Part shown: positions 40,921 through 51,455 of the stretch, one piece after another | Position numbering within the stretch: position 1 is the stretch's first letter | Layout of the letters: each line of letters opens with the position of its first letter | Assembly (NCBI GenBank): GCA_018697195.1 | Contig: CM031857.1 | Location: 89,778,716-89,842,715 of the forward strand | Direction: 5' to 3' | Length of the DNA stretch: 64,000 bases | Source of the DNA: Certhia americana | Taxonomy: Eukaryota; Chordata; Aves; Passeriformes; Certhiidae | Notes under the pieces: generated by a model | The model's database searches: none | What the model was told of the DNA's origin: nothing | Seen by the model: only the letters and a program-made list of their open reading frames with translations | Program-made: the position numbers and the translations under genes

Positions 40921-43900
40921 TTGATGACTGAACTGGTTCAATTTAGTGAATGTTGCTATGGCAAAATAAAACTATCCTGCAGAAGCAGCTGATTTTCAGA
41001 TAATTTGGGGTGGGTCCTCTGAAACCCGCCTCAGTTTCCTATTTTTCAATCGGCGTTTTGGAGACTCCCTGGGCTTCCCACGAGACTCTTACCGAGAGGG
41101 ACAGCATGGAAGACATCAGGAATCACTGGTTCCCCAGGAGCACACACAGCTTCCTGTTGCTTCTAGAAAATTCTAAAGAATAACCTAGATGTTTTTCAAA
41201 TTGAAAATGTTAGCTACCTTTCTGAACTATTGATTCTTTTCTTCCCAAGCAAAATTGAAACATTCTTATACAGTTGTGCTTTCTAAAGGCTTCAAATTCT
41301 GGTTGACAACTAGCTCTGCACAAGGGAGTTGCCAGTACTTCTGCAAAGACAGTGTTCCTTAAAATCAGAAAATGTGAAATAACCTACTCAGATAGCATTA
41401 TTTATTACTGAAGTGAAAATAAATGAAATTAAAAACACACAGCCCACCTGCAAATGGCTTGAGAGCAGTTAGAGCACTTAACTCTGAGATCACAAAGGAG
41501 AAATTCACTACACCTCCTTTTTTGAGACTCCAATATGTAGTAAAAAAAACTGACAGTGCTTGCTCAGTGGAAATATTTTTCAAATGAGATCTTTCAGCAT
41601 TGTTGGATACAAGATTCTAAAGTGTGTATTCTGGTGTGTGTTCTTGTCATTCTGCAGCTGACCTTACAATCACCATCCCACTGGGCAAAGGCATGCACTG
41701 AAAGCAGGGGTGCTTTGGTTCTTATCTAACACCTACCAAACTCGATAGTATGAATCAACGTTAAAATATAATTGGGCATTTTTTTCATTTTATTAAGAAT
41801 CATATTCAATACAATGGTTCCAGTTATCCAAAGCTGACCCTGGGCTACACAGCAAGTTGCTTCCTTCTTACCTGCAGAGAAGAAAAGATTATGGCTAGTA
41901 TCACTGCAACAGACAAAACATGGCTATGCCTGTTTAAGCATAGCCTAACCTTCCATAGGGACTGCTTCTCTTAGCAGCAGGTGAATTGTTCCTGAATCTA
42001 GTTCCCTCCTGAAAAAAGTTATAAGAGAGACAAAGATGAAGGTGGTAGTATCAGGGCAGGTTCACCAGAAATGATGGAATAAACCAGGCAAGAGGTTGCT
42101 TCCCTATAGCCCACAGGATGCATCTATTCCTGAGAAGAGACAAAGGCAGCAGGACCGTGAAAGACAGAAAACTGTGTGGAGCAGAGGGCAGAGGGAGAAC
42201 AATAGTTGTTTGTCCCCATTGCCTGTGGAAGCAATGCTTATACAATATTTGTGTTCCCTCCTAATAGCATTTCAATCTATTGGCCAATAAAGATACATTC
42301 TCAGAAGCCTCTAACAATAAGCAGCTAGCTGAAGACAGTCATCCCCAATTTATTGCCCAGATTTGGAGAAAGCACACTGTGAACACACCTTACGAGAAAG
42401 CAACAAATCTGTGCAGAGAGAGACCTCACACATTCTCCAGCCACCCAAAAAGCATACATCTTCTTAGACCACACAAGTCAGTCAACCCACAGAACACAAA
42501 TCTGTAGGAAATCAGGATTCATTAGTTCCAGTACTTCTGGAGCAAGATGTTTTTCTGCGGATGGTTTATCATTGTGGGTCTGAGAGGCACTGGAGAATTT
42601 TATGGTTTATATCTTTGGGCCAAATTAGGTTAATTTTCATTCTTCTGTTTCTCCCAGTCTTTAAGGCAGCTAGGCCGTGCAAGGGGAAAAATCACAATGC
42701 AATATGGGTGTCCAAGATCCTGCCTTTGAGTGAACCCTTCATGGTTTGGTCTTGAAGTTCACATCCTACCAGTGATGTCATCTGGTCCAGAGAAGCTGCT
42801 CTGCAAAGAAGCTGTGTGCAAAAGAGAAACTCAAATTTTGCTGACCCAGCCATAGTGAAAAAGTAAATATGAAAGAAGAACAGCTACCTTTGTCAAAGAG
42901 CCACCAAAATGACAGTATGTTTATCAAGCTGCCACATTGATTCCTGGCATCAGGTAACAGGCTGAAAGGATTAAGTACCTCTTTCAGCCCCTATGATATC
43001 CATATGTCTACCCACCTTCTTTGACATGTGATATTCCTGCACTGAGCACCCAGCTGGAATGAGGAGACACGCAAGTGTCAGTGATAAAATAAGTATATTC
43101 AGCCACAAGAAAGGAAAGGAGGAATGAGCCATGATGAACCTATGAACTCTGGACTTGTGAGGCTTCTTACTGCTTACCTTTTCTATCAGAAGGAAAGTCT
43201 ATATAGCACATGAATATCTGTTGTCACATAATCATCCTTCCACCCTACCTTTGGTCCCACCAGAGGCAATCCAAGGGCAGACCATGTCACTGCAAAATTT
43301 CTTAGGTTTGTCCAAAGGGCCTGTGTCTTCCCTCAAGTCATGGGAGAGGTAGAATGACATGAAAAGTGCCTGTACTACATGCCTGAAACAGACAGTAGGT
43401 TTGCCTGGTGTGCATTCTTGCTGCTGTCATCAGCTAAGTAAAGCTGATGGGACTCTCCCTTTTGCATTTTCTCTCTCCCTTTTCTGCAGGGGTTGGTATC
43501 CCCCTGCCACAGTGCAGCACAAGACACTGGCATCCAGAGGTGGTACATGAGGAGCAGAAGAGAGGATTATAGCCCTTGGAGGTACTTTCTCCTTTTGTGG
43601 TAGAAAATTGTCTGGTTTATAATAAAGTTGAGTTGTTCAAATACCTCCATTGTCTCTCAGAAGAAGTGACATTAATTTTATTGCAACACTAAGAGCTGAG
43701 AAAGATACTGTAAGAACAAAAATTAAATAATTTATTAGAGCCTCTTAGGAATGAAAAGCCAACACTTATGGAGTTGTGCCTGATACAGGGCCCCTCTCCC
43801 AGGGCTTACATTTATTTCCCAAAATACAAAATTACAAAATTACAAGCACACACCTACAAAGGGCTCCCATTAGCATCCTGCCTGTTTCAAAAGCTGGACT

Positions 43901-44940
43901 CAATGATGTTACACTGATGACTACACATGGGTGTACTCATCCAGGGCTTCTAACCCTGTTCCTTTCCTTCATAACCCACCTAGATTCCTCAGTCAGATTT
44001 CTTGCAGCCCCTACCACTACCCCCAGCCTTTCTCCCTCATCACTTTCTGCCTCGATGGGGTTGCTCTTCACTGGTTTTATCTGTCCAAGAACCACAGCAC
44101 TGCTTTCTGACACCACACTTTTTATTAGGCCAGAGAAAACACATATGGGTGCTGGTTTATGTAGAGACTAGTCTGATAAAGGTTTCTTACAGCCAGAAAA
44201 ATTTGGTTTATTTCAAATGGTTTCTTTCAGCAATTCTTCAGGTTTAACTGACACACTTCTCCAGCTGACTGGAGACTGACTCATTACAAGCCCCCAGCCA
44301 CACAGATATCTAGGAACTGAGACTGATATTTTCTTCCCAGCCTTTCAAAAACTTAGGAAGCCTTTGGAGAACACAGGAGGATGGATCCAAGCACAAACCT
44401 TTCTCAAATATCTGAAAAGCCAAGGGAAGGGAGGAAGCTCGGAAAGAGCTAAACTGAAGGGCCAGGAACAAATGAAAAACAGGAAGCTTGAGTTACACTG
44501 TGGTATCAAAAGTATTCTTAAGAGGTCTCTTCACGCATCACAAATATCTCCTGGAGTTCTGCTATTGATTTACTAAAATCCCTGGATGCTAGGACAGTCA
44601 GTAGCTCAAACTCTTGATCTAGACTTCGGATACAGCATTTTAAACCAGTGATCAGTGGGTATTTACTGTGTTACACTATATTTGAATCTGTGTTTGTACC
44701 TTCATTATCTGCAGCATTTTTGTTCACGAGTATTGCTTTGCATTGTAATTTTTCACTTTTGCATATATGCTGACCTTCTCTCTTCATTGACATTTCTGTG
44801 CTTACTGTTGTAAAATCACTTGCTTTAACAATGTTTTTCCGTGTAGTTTCACTTAATTTTATTTCTTGATGTATATTCTTCAGATAAGACATTTGTCGAA
44901 CTGCTGGTTTCTTTTTCTTACCCTATTTTTATTTCTAAAA
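40921..44940. other. Non-coding stretch
   Basis: No gene recognised. A tandem ACAAAATT step lies near 43831. A 131-codon plus-strand frame at 43776-44171 has no domain. The block about 43700-44170 has a texture reminiscent of old retroviral LTR sequence, but I cannot support that call. Confidence 0.4.
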
Positions 44941-44946
44941 CTAGGT
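44941..44946 (+). repeat. Target-site duplication, left copy (CTAGGT)
   Basis: CTAGGT directly precedes the TG of the LTR and recurs at 45281-45286 directly after its terminal CA. The exact match marks one insertion event. Confidence 0.9.
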
Positions 44947-45080
44947 TGTTGTAATCCCTTTAGGAATGTATTTTCCCCCAAAACCCCTCCCCCAGAAACT
45001 GTAACCGGCCTGGGTTACCTGCCCCCTGGTCTTTTGACCTATAAGATCGGACAGGTAACCTGACCCCGACCCCAAAGGTG

Positions 45081-45087
45081 ATAAAAA
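45081..45087 (+). promoter_or_regulatory. TATA box of the solo LTR
   Basis: ATAAAAA placed about 56 bases before the AATAAA signal, preceding a CT-rich initiation zone (CTCTCTCTCTC near 45108). Position and spacing match a compact U3-R junction. Confidence 0.7.
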
Positions 45088-45136
45088 CCCCTCTCCCCCA
45101 TGTGATCTCTCTCTCTCTCCGGATTTCCCTTCAAGG

Positions 45137-45142
45137 AATAAA
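45137..45142 (+). terminator. Polyadenylation signal of the solo LTR
   Basis: AATAAA in the expected R position, downstream of the TATA box and upstream of U5. A solo LTR can use it to end transcripts entering from the left. Confidence 0.65.
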
Positions 45143-45280
45143 GGCCTTGGAATACATCCTGGGGTAAGAGGGCCTCTTTTGTAACTCTCTCTACCCTATT
45201 CTGTAGTTCCCTCTTCCAATACTCCCCCTAAATCTGGGCTGGCAGCTTGTGGGGGGGTTAAAGGGACAGGAGAAACTACA

Positions 45281-45286
45281 CTAGGT
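45281..45286 (+). repeat. Target-site duplication, right copy (CTAGGT)
   Basis: Exact copy of 44941-44946, directly after the terminal CA of the LTR. Confidence 0.9.
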
Positions 45287-46475
45287 CACATTTTGTGAGG
45301 TTTCATTATTTGGGGAGAAGAGAGAACTATGGGTATTAAAGAACATTAATCTCTGATGTGTCCGGATTTGTCATTTGTTATTCCAAACTTTTGCAGTACT
45401 AGGAGAGATTTCTTCCAACTTCAGTGTTTTTGGTTATCTTATTTAATTTCAGATTTTCTCTGCTGAAACCATCCTGCATGGAAGATGCCAATGTCAGAAA
45501 GCTTCGTTATAACACTAAACTTTAGGGGAGCCCTTAACATATGTGTATATTCAATGTAAATTATGCATACTTACACGCATGTTAATGTTCTGTTTCAAGC
45601 TGACCTTGTATTTTCTCTATCTTTTGTAAACTATCCAATTTTATCTGTGTCTCTCTTTGATATCAAATTGTCAGAGGCAATAAAAGTACTGGAAAGTCAG
45701 ACTATGAGTTTCTCAGTCACAGAAGAAAGGAAGAAATTTTGCCTATCCTAATATTTATCAATGGCTTCCATTAGGAAACTTCATCATAGCACAGATTTTG
45801 ACTTAAGGATTTAAATTTCAGAGAAAGTAAAATTTGCTACTATACACACTGATCTGAGAGAGTTACATATCTCTGAATATTGCTATTTGCATTTTTACAA
45901 TTAAAAGTGAATTATTCAATTATCCAAACTTTCTTCTTATAGTGAACATGCTCCAATGCTGTGGAAATTGAACCAATTTTTTCCCCTGAAATTATTTCTT
46001 GTTAGTGTTATTGGCATTGTCGTGCCATCTGCAAGGAAGAGAAATCTCCTATGCTTGTAATGACTCACCCCTGATTGTGGGAAAAATGCGAGAGCTGGGA
46101 GGAAACAGAATGTGAGAGGGGGGAGGAGACAAAAGAAGGAAAGGAAGAGAGGAAAACATAGATCAATTGTTAGGTTTGTGGGAACAAAGAAGAGAATGGG
46201 ACAATGACAGGCTATAAAGATGGAAACATTAGCATAAAAGGAGAAGAAATTTATGAAGATTAGCAAGAACATGATGAGGGAAGATTTACAGAGGAAGAGA
46301 GGGAGAACACTGGGAATGACCAAAGGAAAGTATAGTTTTAAAGGCTGGGTTTTAATTTTTCAGTGTTTTGTTGGGTTTTTTTGAGTTTCTTTCCTTTTGA
46401 CATCTGAAATTAAAATTTGTAAGCTTCTTGTGTCCATAATGTCTCAGGTTGCAGTGCAAGATATAACTAGAAGTA
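45287..46475. other. Host sequence between two LTRs
   Basis: AT-rich DNA with a purine-rich plus-strand block at about 46080-46320 (GGAAGAGAGG-type text, giving a phenylalanine/leucine-rich minus frame). No internal retroviral sequence recognised. Confidence 0.4.
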
Positions 46476-46502
46476 TGTGTTCTATCACCATCTGTTGAAA
46501 CT

Positions 46503-46529
46503 GGGGTGGGGGTGGGGGTGAGGGGTGGG
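46503..46529 (+). promoter_or_regulatory. G-quadruplex motif at the LTR 5' end
   Basis: Four G runs of 4, 5, 5 and 4 bases, plus a fifth of 3, separated by T, T, TGA and T. This satisfies the canonical intramolecular quadruplex rule with very short loops, which favours a stable parallel fold. It lies in U3 about 200 bases before the TATA box. Confidence 0.8.
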
Positions 46530-46612
46530 ATAATCCTCTGTTAATGGGCCAGCTGTTAAAAAATCAAGTGGGGCAGTTTTACTTTACTCTCTTCCACACC
46601 CATCCTCCATCT

Positions 46613-46628
46613 AGGGAGATATCTCCCT
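46613..46628. repeat. 16-bp perfect palindrome in the LTR U3
   Basis: AGGGAGATATCTCCCT equals its own reverse complement. It could bind a dimeric factor or form a small hairpin. Confidence 0.85.
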
Positions 46629-46728
46629 CTAATGGGCCATTGAGTCTCACTGCATGACTGACAAAAATTACATCCTCCCATTGGGACATGCTCTACCCAG
46701 GGGGAGGAGCCAAAGCATTCCTACCTGG

Positions 46729-46735
46729 ATAAAAA
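46729..46735 (+). promoter_or_regulatory. TATA box of the ERVL-type LTR
   Basis: ATAAAAA preceded by CCTGG, as in this LTR family. No AATAAA is obvious downstream inside the element. Confidence 0.55.
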
Positions 46736-47162
46736 TCTGAGATTTTAAACACCAAGGAAGCATTTTCTCTGCTGGATCCCCAGAGGAAGACTAGGCCCAT
46801 CTATACCACCACTGGACCTTCTGAGGAAATCTACACCTTTCTACAGGATCATTGCTTCAACAGAACCACATCTGTCACTCCAGGAGGACTGCACCCATCA
46901 TTTAATCAGACTGCTACCCACACCCTGACCCACAGGGTGTCAGGTTGTATTTTGACTCTGTCAGTGGGTTTGGTTTTTTTATTACAGCGTTTTTCATCTT
47001 AATTCTCCTAAAAAAGAACTGTTATTTCTATTCCTATCTCTTTGCCTGAGAGTCTCTTAATTTCAAAATTATAGTACTTCAGAGGGAGGGGGTTTACATT
47101 CTCCATTCCAAGGGAAGCTGCTGCCTTCCTTAGCAGACACCTGTCATTCAAACCAAGATACA

Positions 47163-47932
47163 TATTCCTGGCTGGACAGCCACATGTAGGACTGTAAAGG
47201 GACGAGGGGACCCAGTAGGAGACCAGAACTAACAAGGCAAGGCCAGAATCCATAGTATGCCCACACTGGCTTGCCTCTGCAATTTCAGTCCCCGGACACT
47301 GGACGCGCACCCGCCTCAGTCAATGTACAATGAACAGGCAGTACTTAGAACAATCCTTCTGCCTTAAGCAAACTGCAAGCAGGAACATTATTAATGACAC
47401 AACAGCAAACCCTGCTACACACACATTAACTTTCTTACGGAAGTTGCCAAGTACTATGGATGTCTCTTGTAAAACATTCAGTATTCCAGAGCTTTATGGC
47501 AATATTGATTGTATCAATCAATACAACTTCTCTCTACAACAGGTGGTGTTAGCCTGATGTAATAGAAAAGGGAGGAAGATATAAGAGTAATGACAACCAA
47601 ATATGACCAATAATTTCAGATGTTTGATTTCAAATGCCTCAGGGCTGATATTTCAGGGTATATCACAATGTGCAGCATTTGATATATTCTGTGAGGGGCT
47701 TTCAGTGGCAGTCAGACTTTGAATCACCCTGTCAGGCCTGTATTGTGCATCTCTTGCAGGGTAATAAGGCAGGGAGCCTCGAAGTGTCCAGAGCAGCATT
47801 GGCTGCCTCAAGTGCTCAAATATTCCTTCTTCTCCTTCTCCTCTTCTACCTTTACTTCTGTTTAGATGTTGCAGCAGAGGAAGCAAAGTCTAGTGAAAAC
47901 CACAGCACAGCATGTAACCAAACAGAGTATGC
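47163..47932. other. Spacer between two LTRs
   Basis: No retroviral primer-binding site or gag/pol text follows the LTR at 47162. The sequence is not recognised. A CG-containing GGACGCGCACC lies near 47300. Confidence 0.4.
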
Positions 47933-49271
47933 TGTCGTGGTTTGATACTGGCCAAATGCCAGGCACCCATGGAAGTAATTCCTTCATGCTTTTCTGCTAT
48001 AGTTGGGCAGAGAAGAGGAAAAAAATAATTATGACTGGCTCATGAGTTGAGATAAGGGTTGGGATAAAAACACAAACCTGTGCAAAACAGGTTAAAATTA
48101 AAAGGTACAAGGTAAATTTATTGTTAACAGAGTCAGATGAGGATAATGAGAAGTAAAATAAGCCTTTAAAACACCTTTTTTCACCCAGCCTCTCCCTCCT
48201 TCCCACTAACAGTGCAGGAAGGTGGAGCATGGGGGTTTTGGTCAGTTCATCACTCAAGATCTTCTGTTCACTCAGGGAGAGGATCTTTCTTCTGCTGTGC
48301 TGGAGAGTGCCTCCCACAGGAACATAGTCTTCCCAAAACTGTTGTGGCATGGGTCTTGTCCACAGGGTGCAGATGTCTAAGGATAGGCTGCTCTAGTTTG
48401 GAAGCAAGGGCTCTCTCTCCTTCTCTGGAAGCAGGGGCTTTCTCTCCGTTTGGGTCTCCCACTGGATCACAGCTTTCTCTGGCATCCTCCTGCTCCAGTG
48501 TGAGTACTTTTCACGTGGGCTGTGAGTGGACCTCTGCAACCCCCGTGGACTTCACACATTCCAGGGGTACAGTTTGTTTCACCATAGTCCTCATCATGGC
48601 CTGCAGTGGAATCTCAGCTCCAATGCTTGGAGCACTCCTCCTCCTCTTTTTTTTTTTTTTTCACTGACCTTGGGGCCGCCATGTTGTTATCCCTCACATG
48701 TCATCGCTTCCTTGTCTTCTCTGACCAGAAGAAAACTACTGCTTGTAGGTATCGCTGCCAACATGTTCCACTAATTCAAAGATTCCTGCAGGATCCCGCA
48801 GCACTGAGAGGTTTTTTTCTGTCTAGGTTCCATGTTGGGGAATTGCTTGCCTTGGTTCCACTGTTGTCCCCGTGGCCCCAGTGCCACTGCATCTGTGGTG
48901 GCTGCCACAGCAAGGGTGCCATTTAATGCCTCTCCTCATGTGGGGTGCCAGGGAGGACAAGCTTCTGCCACTGTCCCTGCCCTTCTGCCCATGGTGTGGC
49001 TGGCTAAGGGTGGCCAGGCAGGCAAGGCTCGATGGCGGCAGCCATGGCTTCTCTCCACCCTTGGAAAAAACTGTGTGCTGTTTTGATTTTCTTCTTAAAT
49101 TTGTCATCACAGAGGCATTATGAACCTCTCTAAATGAGCCAGAAGCATGTTCGTCTTTAGAGCCATTAGAGATTGGCTCTGTAGAACGTGGTGGAAGCTT
49201 CTAGCAGCTTCTCACAGAAGCTACCACCTATGGCTGTCCCCCTGTGCCCCCCCACTACCAAAATTAACACA
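47933..49271 (-). mobile_element. Endogenous retrovirus LTR, minus orientation (~1.34 kb)
   Basis: The plus strand begins TGTCGTGGTTTGATACTGGC, continues with GCTCATGAGTTGAGATAAGG, GGGTTTTGGTCAGTTCATCA and TGACCTTGGGG, and ends CTTCTCACAGAAGCTACCAC then CCACTACCAAAATTAACACA. I recognise this as an abundant bird LTR read backwards. Orientation is minus: a TATA-like AAATTTAAGAAG lies on the minus strand at 49102-49091 and a minus AATAAA at 48122-48117 far downstream. A 27-bp-period tandem pair (GGAAGCA(A/G)GGGCT(C/T)TCTCTCC) starts at 48400 and 48427. A T15 run is at 48647-48661. No target duplication is exact; AGTATGC at 47926 and AGTTTGC at 49276 differ by one base and may be a decayed one. 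Open frames inside are by chance. No internal proviral genes adjoin it. Confidence 0.85.
48117..48122 (-). terminator. Polyadenylation signal of the minus-strand LTR
   Basis: AATAAA on the minus strand, near the 3' end of the element in that orientation, in a position conserved in the family as I recall it. Confidence 0.5.
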
Positions 49272-51056
49272 CGGTAGTTTGCAGTTGAAAAGTAATGTGA
49301 GTAAGTCCTTAAATTCAGTCTCAGATGCCTAATTCTGCTTTATGTTTGTATAACGAGTCAGGCAAAGCTAGTCACCAGCCCTGTGATACTCAACTGGTGA
49401 CTCCCTATGCTTGGTTTGCACACAAATCACTTTTCATGGATCAGGCTCCATCCCTCAGAAGTTATTTGAAATTTGACCACAGCAGGCTTTGTCACGTGTC
49501 AAGAGCAGTAATCACCAGCATGTTAAAGTTTATATTTCACTGTTACAGTCATAGGCGAGGGAATTCTTTAGTTAGCAGTTATTCTTCTTCAAATAGCTAC
49601 AGAATACTAAAGCCATTTAGCTGCCTAAAAAATGAATTAACTTGCAAGAATTATTTGTAGATGTTTCTACAAGCTTGTCCTGAGCCCGTAAATATCTTGT
49701 TTTTAGCACAGAACAGGAGGCTTTCAGCTTGGAGTCTGTTTAATTCTGTTGTATAAAACCCTGGAGATTCTTGAAGGAATCACTTAGAAAGGGTAACTAG
49801 AGCAGTGTTTTAAGCATTTGTTTTAATGATGATCATCAAATTTTTTTTTTGATACAAAATACATGATCATCACTTCAATTTAATAAAAGAGTATAAACAG
49901 GGAATGAATGATATTGTGTTTATAAACATCTTGTAAAATTAGATTTTTAAATTGGTTGTGATTTTAGCTTTGGTTCAACCCAAAATCTAATTGAAATTTG
50001 GACCATAAAATTATGGGTAGAAATTACCATAATGATGTCACAATTTGTCACTTAAGTGGTGAAAAAAATCAAAAAGTCTTAGGTCATAAGTTTGACAAAA
50101 CCAAATTTCTATGTCTAGTAGAATAAACAATTCAATTCACTACCAGTCATCTCTTTCTCCAGAGTGACAAAAGAGTTTAAATTCACATCCCTAAAGGTCA
50201 ATTGCACTTTTATTACTCTTAATATATGTAATTCATCTTTAATTCAGGAAGCTTGTATTGTGAGGGGGCTTTTCAAATACATGCCAATAGCAATTTTTCA
50301 AACACAGTGCAATGAATTCCTGTTTTGTTTATAACTTTTTCCTTGGAAGATTACTTCCATTCATGAATGCAGATGGTTTGAACATTTGATTAATATTTTA
50401 ATATGGTATTGTATCATCCAAAATATATGACTGTGGTAAATTACTAAAATTCAAAGTACATAATAAATTGAAACTGTCAGCTGGTGAAACAGAGCAAACC
50501 CAGACTCGCAGTAATACTTCTATTCCAAGTACAGGTGACTCAAGGTTAGCAGGTAGTCAGGAGACATGGGTGACACCACCATTTGTATCACCTACTGCCC
50601 ACTGGTGGGCTGTTCCCCAAACACTCTTCTTGTTTCCATTTTAGAGGTGAACTGTAAGGCCATGTGCTTGCTCAGAGGTAGAATCTCAGTTCTGTTTGTG
50701 CTGAAGCAGTACATAACCTCTCTCAGACCAGAACACAGCTTCTCTACCCTGCCCTTAGTTCCTACAGTGTATCCGCTGAACTGGTTGGGATCCTCTCCCA
50801 AAAGAAATTCAAAGCTTTTTTCAGGATAATTTTAAAATTCTAATTCCTGGGAAAATACCCTCAGGATAGAAGGCGTATGTAGGTGTGTGAGAGGCATGTG
50901 TTTTTCTTTCCCTTTCCAGCACAGCTAGCAACACAGTAGTTAAAGTACTCCTCTGGTGCATTGGGCCTGAACTAAATAGGGGGCTTACACCAAGACCTCT
51001 ACCAAGACTTTTCACTGCTTGCTGGTTAAAAGCTTTCATCTTCTTCATTTTTTCTT
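49272..51056. other. AT-rich non-coding stretch with palindromic cores
   Basis: From about 49820 to 50480 the sequence is AT-rich and repeat-free with several short palindromes: TGATGATCATCA at 49827-49838, a second TGATCATCA at 49864-49872, and CACTTAAGTG at 50049-50058, plus TGATGTCAC near 50033. Such clusters resemble homeodomain, NK2-type and CRE-type sites and could mark an enhancer, but this is texture only. No coding frame recognised. Confidence 0.35.
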
Positions 51057-51455
51057 TTAAACTAAAGGGTGAAGACAGAGAAAAATGGATCCAGGTGTTG
51101 GCAGCCCCCAAAGATTTTGTTTTAAACTGATGCATTTTCCTGTGCATTCTCTGGCCCAGGGTATGGATTGCTCCAGGCAAGACTCCTCAGTAACATCAGT
51201 GAGCATGAAAAGAGTATCCATGAAGTCAATGAGCCACTGTTGGAGCAGCTCCTGTTCAACAACAGTGGAAATTATCACTGTGCTGGCAGCTTGCATGAAA
51301 GTTGTAAGAGCTTGTGCCTTCACAGAAAGATAAGGGTGCCAAACTAGTTGAATTGACTTTGAAGGTACTTCACATTGAAGATACATTTGCCACAACAAAC
51401 TCAGCACTTTGGTGTACCTAACAAAGACCCTCAGACAGCTGAAGAGACTATGCAA
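51057..51455 (-). other. Unrecognised protein-like frame: long exon or pseudogene
   Basis: This 132-codon minus-strand frame has a composition unlike the low-complexity frames elsewhere. It is rich in Leu, Val, Thr, Gln and Glu, with amphipathic helix-like stretches (KVLSLLWQMYLQ, QALTTFMQAASTVIIST, EQELLQQWLIDFMDTLFMLT) suggesting an all-helical, possibly HEAT-like protein. It is preceded by a pyrimidine-rich tract ending TTTGCATAG at 51448 (or CTCTTCAG at 51439), usable as a 3' splice site. It ends at a TAG near 51057 and shows no clear 5' splice site, so it would be a terminal exon or the open part of a decayed copy. The frame opens at a TTG, not an ATG, so 51455 is only the edge of the open run. 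I cannot name the family. Confidence 0.3.

Larger units (their letters stand above)
44947..45280 (+). mobile_element. Solo LTR of an endogenous retrovirus (334 bp)
   Basis: The element begins TGTTGTAATCCC and ends GAGAAACTACA, so it has the TG...CA ends of a retroviral LTR, and is bounded by perfect 6-bp target duplications. U3 contains a 9-bp inverted repeat (GGTTACCTG at 45013, CAGGTAACC at 45052), then a TATA box ATAAAAA at 45081-45087, a CT-rich start region, and AATAAA at 45137-45142 followed by U5. Orientation is plus. With one LTR between duplications and no gag, pol or env, it is a solo LTR left by recombination between the two LTRs of a provirus. A 6-bp duplication fits the class II (beta/alpha-like, ERVK) group rather than gamma (4 bp) or ERVL (5 bp). 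The exact duplication suggests a fairly young insertion. Confidence 0.93.
46476..47162 (+). mobile_element. ERVL-type LTR, passerine family
   Basis: The stretch matches in order an ERVL LTR common in songbirds: TGTTCTATCACCATCTGTTG, a G-rich patch, a TATA box in CCTGGATAAAAATC (46729-46735), then TCTTTGCCTGAGAGTCTCTT, AATTTCAAAATTATAGTACT, GAGGGAGGGGGTTTACATTC and the 3' text CCTTCCTTAGCAGACACCTG ending CAAACCAAGATA(CA). Plus orientation. The 5' edge may be 46476 or 46493. No convincing 5-bp target duplication is visible and no internal region follows, so it is probably an old, eroded solo LTR. Identification is by recall of the consensus. Confidence 0.85.

Noticed and set aside
40260..40941. 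Several long frames in the CpG island, some running through the Ns
   Set aside because: Stop codons are rare in GC-rich repeat DNA; frames exist on both strands and two cross the gap, so their translations are not real.
43700..44170. Possible old LTR fragment
   Set aside because: Only a general resemblance; no ends, target duplication, TATA or polyadenylation signal could be shown.
48212..49123. Multiple frames on both strands
   Set aside because: They lie inside the minus-strand LTR, which is non-coding.
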